A stretch of 9,940 bases of DNA from an uncultured Actinomycetes bacterium (GCA_903898855.1 CAIUHB010000207.1:1-9940), one strand, 5' to 3'. Shown: positions 1 through 5,564, counted from the first letter of the stretch. Program-made: numbers and translations. The notes: a model not told the origin generated them from the letters alone.

Positions 1-218
1 AAAATCTCATGGATGTTCTCAGTGAACTCGGAATTGATGCGCATCTCGAGCTATGGAATGGTTCTATGAGAACCGAGTCGGATCTTGAGTCCCAAGCAAA
101 GTTTTCACGCATCAGATTATGCCTGCCTGAGAGTAGGGAAATGGAAATCTTAGAATTCCTTCGAGTTCAACCTAAAATTGCAATAAGAAAGATTGCGACC
201 ATTTGGTGGGACATTTAG
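1..218 (+). CDS. SAM-dependent methyltransferase, C-terminal part only (5' end outside window)
   Basis: The frame is open from the window edge (first full codon at 3) and ends at TAG 216-218, so the ATG at 9 is internal and not a start. The 69 residues from that ATG match residues 190-258 of the complete methyltransferase at 5578-6354 in 55 of 69 positions without a gap, including the ends LELW..SMRTE, SRIRLCLPESRE and ATIWWD. The S-adenosylmethionine-binding motif would lie upstream of the window. Most codons that encode the same residue differ at the third base, so this is an old paralogue or a copy acquired from a related species, not a recent duplication. Its substrate is unknown. The stop is followed by a 65 bp gap before the hydrolase gene. 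Confidence 0.8.
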   Translation, partial: NLMDVLSELGIDAHLELWNGSMRTESDLESQAKFSRIRLCLPESREMEILEFLRVQPKIAIRKIATIWWDI

Positions 219-241
219 CGCAGATAGCCTCTGAATCCGTC

Positions 242-268
242 TTATAGGGCGACTCTTCTCTCACTTTC
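242..268 (+). repeat. Direct repeat copy 1, upstream of the hydrolase gene
   Basis: TTATAGGGCGAC followed by a CT-rich tail (TCTTCTCTC...) recurs at 1073-1098, across the end of the hydrolase gene. Both copies are preceded by GAATCCG (233-239 and 1061-1067), separated by 2 bp here and 5 bp there. Read in the hydrolase's terminal frame, 224-247 gives I-A-S-E-S-V-L-stop against I-T-E-S-A-G-L-stop at the real end. Copy 1 may therefore be a remnant of a hydrolase gene tail. Confidence 0.55.
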
Positions 269-271
269 ATC

Positions 272-277
272 CATAAT
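272..277 (+). promoter_or_regulatory. -10 element of leaderless promoter, alpha/beta hydrolase
   Basis: CATAAT, one mismatch from TATAAT, ends 6 bp before the GTG at 284. The spacing equals that of the other leaderless-type promoters in this window. No Shine-Dalgarno sequence precedes the GTG and no clear -35 is visible. Confidence 0.55.
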
Positions 278-283
278 GACCCT

Positions 284-1078
284 GTGAGCATTACTTCGAC
301 TGTGTCTACGATTAATGATTCGAATCCTCCACTCGTGCTGGTCCATGGATTGGGTTCGGCAGGGACTATTTGGAAAAGTTTGCTACCAGAGCTAGTAAAA
401 AATTTCACTGTTTATTCCATCGATCTACCTGGACATGGTGATTCAGGCTTAGATGAGGAAGAGAAGTACGACCCACGATCAATTGGGAAAATGATTTTGG
501 AGTACATGGAAGAAGTGCAAAATGTGCACGAGATGCACGTGGCTGGAAACTCTTTGGGAGGCTGGATTACTTTAGAGATGGCTGCCCTTGAACCGAATCG
601 AATCTCAAGTGTGACTGCTTTAGCACCAGCTGGCTTATGGGTCGAACCTCCGACCATGAAGATTCCACCAAGTATTGATTCGCGCATTTTGGCCAAAATT
701 TCACAGTTCTTTATGCCGATTGCCTTTCATATTCCACCACTGAAAGCCTTGGGGTACCGAAAAATTACTCATTTGTGGCGCGAGTTAAGTTATGAATCTT
801 GCAGGGACTCAGTCATTGCCATGGCTCGATCCAAAGGTTATAAACCTCTATGGCAAGGAATGCGTGGTAAAAGTTTTGCTTCACAGATAGCTCCCGAAGT
901 AAAAGTATCTATTGTCTTCGGAGATAGTGACTTGACCCTCCCAGAAAAATTAGCGCAGGATAGGTCGGTAGCTCCATCGCATGCTGATTGGATTCGGGTA
1001 GCTAATTGTGCTCACGTGATCATGTGGAACCACCCAGAGACAACAGTCAAATTAATCACCGAATCCGCAGGTTTATAG
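284..1078 (+). CDS. Alpha/beta-fold hydrolase
   Basis: A 264-residue single-domain cytoplasmic hydrolase with all expected alpha/beta-hydrolase landmarks. The oxyanion-hole HGLG motif is at residues 21-24, the DLPGHGDS strand-loop at 47-54, the nucleophile elbow G-N-S-L-G with Ser90, the likely acid Asp216 in GDSDLTLP, and the base His244 in CAHVIMWNHPE. No signal peptide is seen. Substrates of this family range from esters to meta-cleavage products and epoxides, and the sequence does not decide between them. The GTG at 284 is chosen because a -10-like hexamer ends 6 bp before it and the HGLG motif sits at the usual distance from the N-terminus; the ATG at 276 hits a stop after three codons. 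The gene is flanked by direct repeats and converges on the rhodanese fusion gene. Confidence 0.85.
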   Translation: MSITSTVSTINDSNPPLVLVHGLGSAGTIWKSLLPELVKNFTVYSIDLPGHGDSGLDEEEKYDPRSIGKMILEYMEEVQNVHEMHVAGNSLGGWITLEMAALEPNRISSVTALAPAGLWVEPPTMKIPPSIDSRILAKISQFFMPIAFHIPPLKALGYRKITHLWRELSYESCRDSVIAMARSKGYKPLWQGMRGKSFASQIAPEVKVSIVFGDSDLTLPEKLAQDRSVAPSHADWIRVANCAHVIMWNHPETTVKLITESAGL

Positions 1079-1098
1079 GGCGACCCTTCTTTCTTTTC
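1073..1098 (+). repeat. Direct repeat copy 2, at the hydrolase stop codon
   Basis: This is the second copy of TTATAGGGCGAC plus a CT-rich tail (CCTTCTTTC...). It contains the hydrolase stop TAG at 1076-1078 and sits about 830 bp downstream of copy 1 at 242. The match is 12/12 in the core and interrupted by a few substitutions and one indel in the tail. Confidence 0.55.
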
Positions 1099-1113
1099 AG
1101 GGTTGAAGGTCGC
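1080..1113. terminator. Possible hairpin between convergent genes
   Basis: GCGACC (1080-1085) plus TTC (1087-1089) can pair with GAAGGTCGC (1105-1113), leaving one bulged C. A competing pairing is ACCCT (1083-1087) with AGGGT (1099-1103). It sits between the hydrolase stop and the end of the minus-strand gene, where a two-way terminator would be expected. No T-tract follows on either strand, so intrinsic termination is doubtful. Confidence 0.3.
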
Positions 1114-2464
1114 AAATAACTTTGAGTCCATCTACTAACGCAGCTTTTTCGTAATCCTCGTTAATTAAAACGGCTGTACGTCCGGAGGATTCTATTAAAC
1201 CGAGTACTGAGGCAGCCCTGTAACCCGAGGCGCAATGAACCCAGATCTCATCCCGCTCAGACAATTCATTTAATCTTTCGCGGACCTCGTAGAAGGGAAT
1301 GTGTACCGCGGATTGAATATGCGATTTTACATATTCAAGGTTCTGTCGGACATCTAGAATTACGATCGTTGAATGAGCCATAGCGTTCGGCAATTCTGAA
1401 AACGTCGCCACTCTTACAGTGCTGGGACTACTAAACTCTGATGTTGAGCCGATAAAGACCCCAGAAGGACGATCAACGCCAATTCGTGTGAGCTCGCGTT
1501 GAGCGAGGTCTATATCCTCTTTGCGATTTGAGAAGAGAAAGAGCCTATTGTCATGCGGTACTAACCAGCCAGCGTAACTTGCCATCGACCCATCTAAACC
1601 GAGCGAAATTGTTCCTCGAACATGTTCCTGTGACCATAAGGCGCGACTTCGCAAGTCGATCACCCACGAACCCGAATCGATAGCACGCAGCAATTCCTGA
1701 GAATTACTCGAATCAAGATGAGACAAATCTATAGGCAAGGGACCGCTTGCATTTATTGCAGACATATATTTGAAGTAGTCGGGAAAACGATCCAGGGTAT
1801 TGAGAATGGAATCTACATACTCAATTCGGTCCTGTAAGAAGGATGGATTCACAAACTTTTCATCACCAATAGTGGAAGACTCTGAGATGGAAGGAGTTGC
1901 TGAACAGAAGGATCCGAAACCATGAGTCGGATAGATATTAACTTCATCGCTCAGCAGTTCGGCGAGGCTTCTTACGGAATCATGCTGCAAGCCAGCTAGT
2001 TCACGAGCATGTTCTTGACCCAGTAGATCAGGGCGACCAGTGGTCCCATGCAGGAGCGACCCCCCAGTAAAGATCCCGATTGTGGAACCCCCTGCATTTA
2101 AGAGCTGATACGCCATGTGCGTAAAAGTGTGGCCAGGGGTAGCTCTCATTTTTAGGGCAAAAGTGCCTATGACAATTTCCTCAAGAGGAGTTATACCTCG
2201 ACTGTTGAAAGCGACAGAGTCTTCCTTGTTGATGAGATAAGGCGTGGCATGCTGTCGAGAAAGTTCTAATCCTCCAGAGATGTAATCATTATGAATGTGT
2301 GTCTCTAAGACTGCGCCAAGTGTGAGATCGTGCTTAATCAATAGTTCATTTACCCGATCAATATCGCGTTGCGGGTCAATGATTGCAGCCGTTTTGCCGT
2401 CATGAATGAGGTATGAGCGATCTCCGAGTGACTTCGTCTCGATTACTAAAATCTGTGGCTCCAT
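1097..2464 (-). CDS. Persulfide dioxygenase-like metallo-beta-lactamase fold fused to two rhodanese domains (CstB-like)
   Basis: A 455-residue cytoplasmic protein with three domains. Residues about 1-240 are an ETHE1-type metallo-beta-lactamase fold: LGDRSYLIHDG, H56-x-H58-x-D60-Y61, TPGH112TFTH116, FTGGSLLHG, GRPDLLG and THGFGSFC. About 270-350 is a rhodanese-like domain without the catalytic Cys (the loop reads LFSNRKE). About 365-450 is an active rhodanese with Cys411 in HCASGYRA. This order matches the described CstB proteins, which oxidise persulfides to sulfite and transfer sulfane sulfur to give thiosulfate; applying that here is inference. The ETHE1 metal ligand Asp of FTGD is Gly here. 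The frame is open up to an ATG at 2554, but the 30 extra residues look unlike the family, whose proteins begin shortly before LGDRSYL, so ATG 2464 is preferred. Divergent from the flavoprotein at 2589. Confidence 0.85.
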   Translation of the reverse strand: MEPQILVIETKSLGDRSYLIHDGKTAAIIDPQRDIDRVNELLIKHDLTLGAVLETHIHNDYISGGLELSRQHATPYLINKEDSVAFNSRGITPLEEIVIGTFALKMRATPGHTFTHMAYQLLNAGGSTIGIFTGGSLLHGTTGRPDLLGQEHARELAGLQHDSVRSLAELLSDEVNIYPTHGFGSFCSATPSISESSTIGDEKFVNPSFLQDRIEYVDSILNTLDRFPDYFKYMSAINASGPLPIDLSHLDSSNSQELLRAIDSGSWVIDLRSRALWSQEHVRGTISLGLDGSMASYAGWLVPHDNRLFLFSNRKEDIDLAQRELTRIGVDRPSGVFIGSTSEFSSPSTVRVATFSELPNAMAHSTIVILDVRQNLEYVKSHIQSAVHIPFYEVRERLNELSERDEIWVHCASGYRAASVLGLIESSGRTAVLINEDYEKAALVDGLKVICDLQP

Positions 2465-2478
2465 ATTGGAAGTCCAAT
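2465..2478. promoter_or_regulatory. Inverted repeat, candidate operator or leader hairpin of the CstB-like gene
   Basis: ATTGGA-AG-TCCAAT is a perfect 6-2-6 inverted repeat directly abutting the preferred start codon at 2464 and lying between it and the -10-like hexamer at 2494-2499. It could be a repressor site or, as RNA, a small hairpin occluding the ribosome site. Not proven. Confidence 0.4.
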
Positions 2479-2493
2479 CCCATCGACCATTTG

Positions 2494-2499
2494 ATAGTA
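2494..2499 (-). promoter_or_regulatory. Candidate -10 element for the CstB-like gene
   Basis: Read on the minus strand this is TACTAT, fitting the TANNNT consensus. Transcription would start near 2487, giving a leader of about 23 nt before ATG 2464. No clear Shine-Dalgarno sequence is seen, so assignment is weaker than for the N6 promoters. Confidence 0.35.
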
Positions 2500-2576
2500 C
2501 TCCTAAAAGTGAATTTAAGTTTTTTAGTCGACATTCACACATCTTTACTGCCATTGTTGTTTAGCGAAAAGAAGCG

Positions 2577-2582
2577 TACGGT
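2577..2582 (+). promoter_or_regulatory. -10 element of leaderless promoter, flavoprotein reductase
   Basis: TACGGT ends 6 bp before ATG 2589, with no Shine-Dalgarno sequence. A second TANNNT hexamer, TACGCT on the minus strand at 2573-2578, overlaps it by two bases. Confidence 0.55.
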
Positions 2583-2588
2583 GAACAA

Positions 2589-4001
2589 ATGAGAAAATTT
2601 GATGTTGTAGTTCTTGGAGCTGGATCCGCAGGTGAGGCAGTTTCAAGGAGTCTTGCTAAAGCAGGAAAGTCAGTTGCTCTCATTGAGAGGCTCCGAGTTG
2701 GCGGTGAATGCGCTTATGTCTCATGTATGCCAAGTAAAGCAATGCTTAGAAGTGCACAAGTAAGGAAACTTGCGAAAGATCTCTTGGCGATAGGGGCCGC
2801 ATCGGAGCAACTAGTGATGGATAGTGACGAAGCAGCATTTCAACATGCAGCCCGCCGTAGAGATGAAATTACATCTCACCGAAATGACGAAAACGCGGCC
2901 AGCGAAATAATTAGTGCTGGAATTACACTTTATCGCGGAGACGGATCCTTCAAAAATAGTACATCGTTAGAAGTGAATGGTGAGAGCCTAACCTGGACTG
3001 ACTTAGTGATTGCGACGGGATCTACAGCGACAATTCCCGAAATTCGCGGATTATCAACTATTGGTTATTGGAGAAGCGACGACGCCCTCTCCGCAGAAAA
3101 AGCGCCAGAATCGATTGCAATTATTGGGGGTGGTCCAGCAGCTTGTGAATTAGCGCAGATATTCTCCCGCTTTGGTACTGCAACAACAGTGATTGAGCAT
3201 GGTAATCAGATTGCGGGTAAAGAGCATTCTGACGTTGCCTCCAGACTTGCTGCGAATCTGAAGCTTGAGGGCATCAAAATCCTGCTAAATACAGAAGTTC
3301 TATTTGCCGAGGTTGAAGGTAAGAATAGATCTAAGCTCACACTTTCTGATGGGCAAGTTTTAACATTTGATCAGGTTGTCGTGGCAACTGGTCGTCATCC
3401 CAACACGGCACAGCTGAATCTAGAGGCTCTCGGAATTAAGTTGGGGAAGAAGGGTGAGGTGGTTATAGATGAAAATTGCAAGGTTGTAGGAACCTCAAAT
3501 CTTTGGGCTGCTGGAGATGTAACAGCACTTGCCCCCTTTACTCACACAGCAAACTACCAAGCACGAATCATCACAGCCAATATCTCGGGTGGTTCAAAGC
3601 AGGCCAACTATGCGGCAATACCTCGCGCAATTTATACAGATCCCCCCGTCGCAAGCGTGGGCAACCTTTCCAATCCGGAGGAAGACCCAGATATTGCCAC
3701 CGCGAGAATTGAACTTAGTGAGGTATCTCGAAATGCAACCGACGGAGAAAAGGGTGGCTTACTGATTCTGGCCGCAGATCTGGTTGAAGGTGTTCTAGTC
3801 GGAGCGTCAGCGATTGGTCCACATGCTGACGAGTGGATAGCCGAAGCCACACTGGCTATTCGTGCAAAAGTTTCCCTCTTAGTTCTAGAAGATGTCGTAC
3901 ATCCTTTTCCTACCTTTAGCGAAGCATTCGAAGGTCCGATCCGTGAGCTTGCAGGCAAGTATAGAAACTTTCATGATCGATTGAATGGAAAGGAGAGTTA
4001 A
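2589..4001 (+). CDS. FAD-dependent pyridine nucleotide-disulfide oxidoreductase (class I, lipoamide dehydrogenase/MerA-like)
   Basis: A 470-residue flavoprotein of usual family length. Visible in order: N-terminal FAD Rossmann motif GAGSAGEA (residues 10-17), redox-active disulfide C41-x4-C46 in GGECAYVSCMPSK, the second GxGxxA-type nucleotide motif IIGGGPAACEL for NAD(P)H (about 179), VVVATGRHPN, and the FAD-binding LWAAGDVTA. The C-terminal dimerisation domain ends HPFPTFSE. The catalytic base, His in HPTxxE of lipoamide dehydrogenase, is Phe440 here, so ordinary lipoamide dehydrogenase activity is unlikely. The MerA metal-binding N-domain and C-terminal Cys pair are also absent. Being divergent from a persulfide dioxygenase, it could reduce a low-molecular-weight disulfide, persulfide or quinone; that is inference. 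The start is set by a -10 hexamer 6 bp upstream. A zinc-ribbon gene follows within 5 bp. Confidence 0.88.
   Translation: MRKFDVVVLGAGSAGEAVSRSLAKAGKSVALIERLRVGGECAYVSCMPSKAMLRSAQVRKLAKDLLAIGAASEQLVMDSDEAAFQHAARRRDEITSHRNDENAASEIISAGITLYRGDGSFKNSTSLEVNGESLTWTDLVIATGSTATIPEIRGLSTIGYWRSDDALSAEKAPESIAIIGGGPAACELAQIFSRFGTATTVIEHGNQIAGKEHSDVASRLAANLKLEGIKILLNTEVLFAEVEGKNRSKLTLSDGQVLTFDQVVVATGRHPNTAQLNLEALGIKLGKKGEVVIDENCKVVGTSNLWAAGDVTALAPFTHTANYQARIITANISGGSKQANYAAIPRAIYTDPPVASVGNLSNPEEDPDIATARIELSEVSRNATDGEKGGLLILAADLVEGVLVGASAIGPHADEWIAEATLAIRAKVSLLVLEDVVHPFPTFSEAFEGPIRELAGKYRNFHDRLNGKES
3991..3997 (+). promoter_or_regulatory. Shine-Dalgarno site of the small zinc-ribbon gene
   Basis: AGGAGAG lies in the last codons of the flavoprotein gene, 5 nt before GTG 4003 and 8 nt before ATG 4006. 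It supports translation of a short downstream frame from the same mRNA. Confidence 0.6.
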
Positions 4002-4005
4002 GGTG

Positions 4006-4164
4006 ATGCAATGTGAACATGAATTTAAGTTAGATGAAAAGACAAAAGAAGTTAGGTGTCTAAAGTGTGGCGATCTTGACGATGAGATGCAGCAGTCAAA
4101 TCCAGCTCTTGCAATCCAAGAGGAGAAAGATGACTTCTATAAGACTCAGACATCATTTGAATAA
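4006..4164 (+). CDS. Small zinc-ribbon-type protein, 52 residues, function unknown
   Basis: This short frame runs from ATG 4006 (or the adjacent GTG 4003, one residue longer) to TAA 4162-4164. It encodes MQCEHEF near its start and RCLKCGDLDDE about 15 residues later. The four putative ligands C-x-H...C-x-x-C are arranged as in small zinc ribbons; the C-terminal half is acidic and probably unstructured. An AGGAG site in the preceding gene and the 1-4 bp gap from the flavoprotein stop show it is cotranscribed and probably translationally coupled. I do not recognise a named family. It might bind metal, nucleic acid or the partner reductase; none of these can be decided. It is too short for common gene-length cut-offs and is easily missed. 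Confidence 0.65.
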   Translation: MQCEHEFKLDEKTKEVRCLKCGDLDDEMQQSNPALAIQEEKDDFYKTQTSFE

Positions 4165-4252
4165 TCGTTCTTAATATATTTGCAAAAAGTACAAAGGTGA
4201 GTGAAGAAGAGATTCAGCTCGTGGCTCTTTCTCTTTGAATGAGATACCTGGT

Positions 4253-4258
4253 TACTAT
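4253..4258 (+). promoter_or_regulatory. -10 element of leaderless promoter, ASCH gene
   Basis: TACTAT ends 6 bp before ATG 4265. It lies inside the open frame that could start at ATG 4235, so it argues for the downstream start. Confidence 0.6.
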
Positions 4259-4264
4259 TTCCCT

Positions 4265-4672
4265 ATGAGTTTTCCAGTCGTAAATGGCCTGCGAGGTATC
4301 GAATTTGGCACCAAGGGCAAGTTCCGCGAAGAACTCATTGCTCTGATTCTGAAGGGCCAGAAGAGAGCAACGGCTGGAACTTTGGAGTGGGACTACAAAG
4401 CTGAAGGCGAAGCAATTGAGCACGTCGGTGAAAGATTGGCCGTTCTCAATAGTGAAAGTCTGCATGTTGCGACCATTCAAGCTAGCAAGGTAGATGTAGT
4501 TCGATTCGCGGATGTCCCCACAGAGTTCGCTCTCGCCGAGGGTGAAGGAGATCTATCGGGGGATGACTTCCGAGAGAGTCACCTTCGATATTGGACTCGA
4601 GCAGGATTGACCATTACAGATGACACAGAGATCGTCCTCTTGTACTTTGATCTCGTTGAGCAGTTCATTTAG
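4265..4672 (+). CDS. ASCH domain protein
   Basis: A 135-residue soluble protein filled by one ASCH domain, a beta-barrel related to the PUA fold that binds RNA or nucleosides. Typical marks are KGQKRATAG (residues 30-38), EWDYKAEGE, the VGERLAVL strand, and the EFALAEGEGDLS motif (88-98) followed by SHLRYW. Some members are ribonucleases or N4-acetylcytidine amidohydrolases; which applies here is unknown. The frame continues up to ATG 4235, but a TACTAT hexamer 6 bp before ATG 4265 fits the leaderless pattern, and the ten extra residues (with GYYF) add nothing conserved. The PGPGW gene follows after 14 bp with a strong Shine-Dalgarno sequence, forming an operon. Confidence 0.82.
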   Translation: MSFPVVNGLRGIEFGTKGKFREELIALILKGQKRATAGTLEWDYKAEGEAIEHVGERLAVLNSESLHVATIQASKVDVVRFADVPTEFALAEGEGDLSGDDFRESHLRYWTRAGLTITDDTEIVLLYFDLVEQFI

Positions 4673-4680
4673 GGGAGGGA
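4673..4680 (+). promoter_or_regulatory. Shine-Dalgarno site of the PGPGW-family gene
   Basis: GGGAGGGA immediately after the ASCH stop, 6 nt before ATG 4687. It is the strongest purine-rich site in the window and marks an operon-internal gene. Confidence 0.65.
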
Positions 4681-4686
4681 GCCAAG

Positions 4687-4950
4687 ATGAAAGAGAACTT
4701 CGCCAAAGCCTGGAAGCAACTTCCACGCACGATAAGAAAGACGATTGCCCTAGTCCTCGGATTCACCTTGATCATCACCGGTCTCTTATTGGTGATCCTT
4801 CCGGGGCCGTTCACATTACCGCTCGTGGTTCTAGGGCTTGTTGTTCTTGCTCTTGAGTTTGCTTGGGCCGAGACCCTCTTACATCGCGTCCGCAAAGAGG
4901 GCGCAAAGCTCAACCCAAAGAAAATCTTTAAGAAGCAGAAATTAGATTAG
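4687..4950 (+). CDS. PGPGW-family small membrane protein
   Basis: An 87-residue membrane protein. Residues 19-38 and 43-61 are hydrophobic helices joined by a tight LPGPFT turn (38-43), the hallmark of the PGPGW family (actinobacterial TIGR02611-type proteins), though the usual GPGW reads GPF here. The N-terminus is basic (about 1-18) and the C-terminal tail from residue 66 is strongly basic (HRVRKEGAKLNPKK), suggesting both ends are cytoplasmic. The molecular function of the family is unknown. It is the second gene of an operon with the ASCH gene. Its TAG stop (4948-4950) overlaps the stop of the convergent DUF4389 gene. Confidence 0.8.
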   Translation: MKENFAKAWKQLPRTIRKTIALVLGFTLIITGLLLVILPGPFTLPLVVLGLVVLALEFAWAETLLHRVRKEGAKLNPKKIFKKQKLD

Positions 4951-5531
4951 AGGCTAAACGATGGATATTCGTCAGTCACCAAGATGAGTGCATAGCCGTA
5001 GACCCGATTCCAGAACTTCATGGTTCCAAGAACGAGAGTGAGCGCCCAATTCGGATACTTACCTGTTGACCAGGTAATGACCCAAGCAACTACTGAAGCC
5101 AGCAGAGCAAGAACTGTGTAGATGCAGCCAACAATGTAGAGCGGAATCGCTAAGAACCATTTGACGAGTGGCAGGCCGCGATTGAGCTTGCGCCCACCAT
5201 CGACGTCGGGAAGCAGAACGGCCACATTTGGATTGCGTTCTATCGATGGGTAATCGTCAGTAAGTAGGAATAGGTAAGCAAAGGCTCTGGTCTGGAGTTC
5301 TATCAGGGAGTGGTTGAAACTCAAGACATAACTTGGGTAGACGCCACGTACGACAAGGGCCAAAAGAGCGGGGAGAACAATCAGTCCAGTCGACCATCCA
5401 AGATGCATGGATTGAGTGAAGGTCGCGATAAAGACTAAGACTGGGGCGACGAGAATTCCGCGCAGGAAGACAGTCGTCTTATCTCGGTTTTCAATCTGGA
5501 CATTAATGATGGTCTCTACTTGATTGCTCAT
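4947..5531 (-). CDS. DUF4389 integral membrane protein
   Basis: A 194-residue membrane protein with hydrophobic segments at about 22-40, 46-64 and a long one at 124-155 that may be two helices. It carries two copies of the DUF4389 signature, an aromatic helix followed by a TDxYPS loop: RAFAYLFLLTDDYPS (82-96) and RVYGYALILVTDEYPS (176-191), which suggests an internal duplication typical of the family. The role of the family is unknown. Start ATG 5531 is supported by a TACAAT hexamer 6 bp upstream. It is divergent from the methyltransferase with 46 bp between starts and ends tail-to-tail with the PGPGW gene. Confidence 0.82.
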   Translation of the reverse strand: MSNQVETIINVQIENRDKTTVFLRGILVAPVLVFIATFTQSMHLGWSTGLIVLPALLALVVRGVYPSYVLSFNHSLIELQTRAFAYLFLLTDDYPSIERNPNVAVLLPDVDGGRKLNRGLPLVKWFLAIPLYIVGCIYTVLALLASVVAWVITWSTGKYPNWALTLVLGTMKFWNRVYGYALILVTDEYPSFSL

Positions 5532-5537
5532 AGTTTT

Positions 5538-5543
5538 ATTGTA
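5538..5543 (-). promoter_or_regulatory. -10 element of leaderless promoter, DUF4389 gene
   Basis: On the minus strand this reads TACAAT and ends 6 bp before ATG 5531. No Shine-Dalgarno sequence is present. Confidence 0.6.
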
Positions 5544-5564
5544 TGCCCCCTTCCTTAATCGCTA

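Noticed and set aside
276..287. Three-codon frame ATGACCCTGTGA overlapping the hydrolase GTG as a leader peptide
   Set aside because: It has no ribosome site, and with the -10 at 272-277 the mRNA would start at the GTG, so the ATG would not be transcribed.
1097..2464. Beta-lactamase (antibiotic resistance) call for the metallo-beta-lactamase fold
   Set aside because: The LGDRSYL start, GRPDLLG and THGFGSFC motifs and fused rhodanese domains place it in the ETHE1/CstB persulfide dioxygenase-like group.
2465..2554. N-terminal extension of the CstB-like protein to ATG 2554
   Set aside because: The 30 extra residues look unlike the family, which begins close to LGDRSYL. No ribosome site or N6-spaced -10 supports ATG 2554, and the stretch holds a promoter-like hexamer and an inverted repeat.
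3632..3958. 108-codon open frame on the minus strand inside the flavoprotein gene
   Set aside because: The plus strand encodes well-conserved FAD/NAD reductase sequence there. The minus frame is Ser/Arg/Thr-rich, shows no domain and has no promoter or ribosome site.
2589..4001. Calling the flavoprotein mercuric reductase (merA)
   Set aside because: It lacks the N-terminal heavy-metal domain and the C-terminal vicinal Cys pair, and no merR, merT or merP gene is near. The redox CX4C is common to the whole class.
4205..4236. Purine/pyrimidine stretch upstream of the ASCH gene as a terminator hairpin
   Set aside because: GAAGAAGAGA and TCTTTCTCTT pair only with mismatches, and no T-run follows on the plus strand. 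The 100 bp gap at 4165-4264 otherwise shows only the ASCH promoter.
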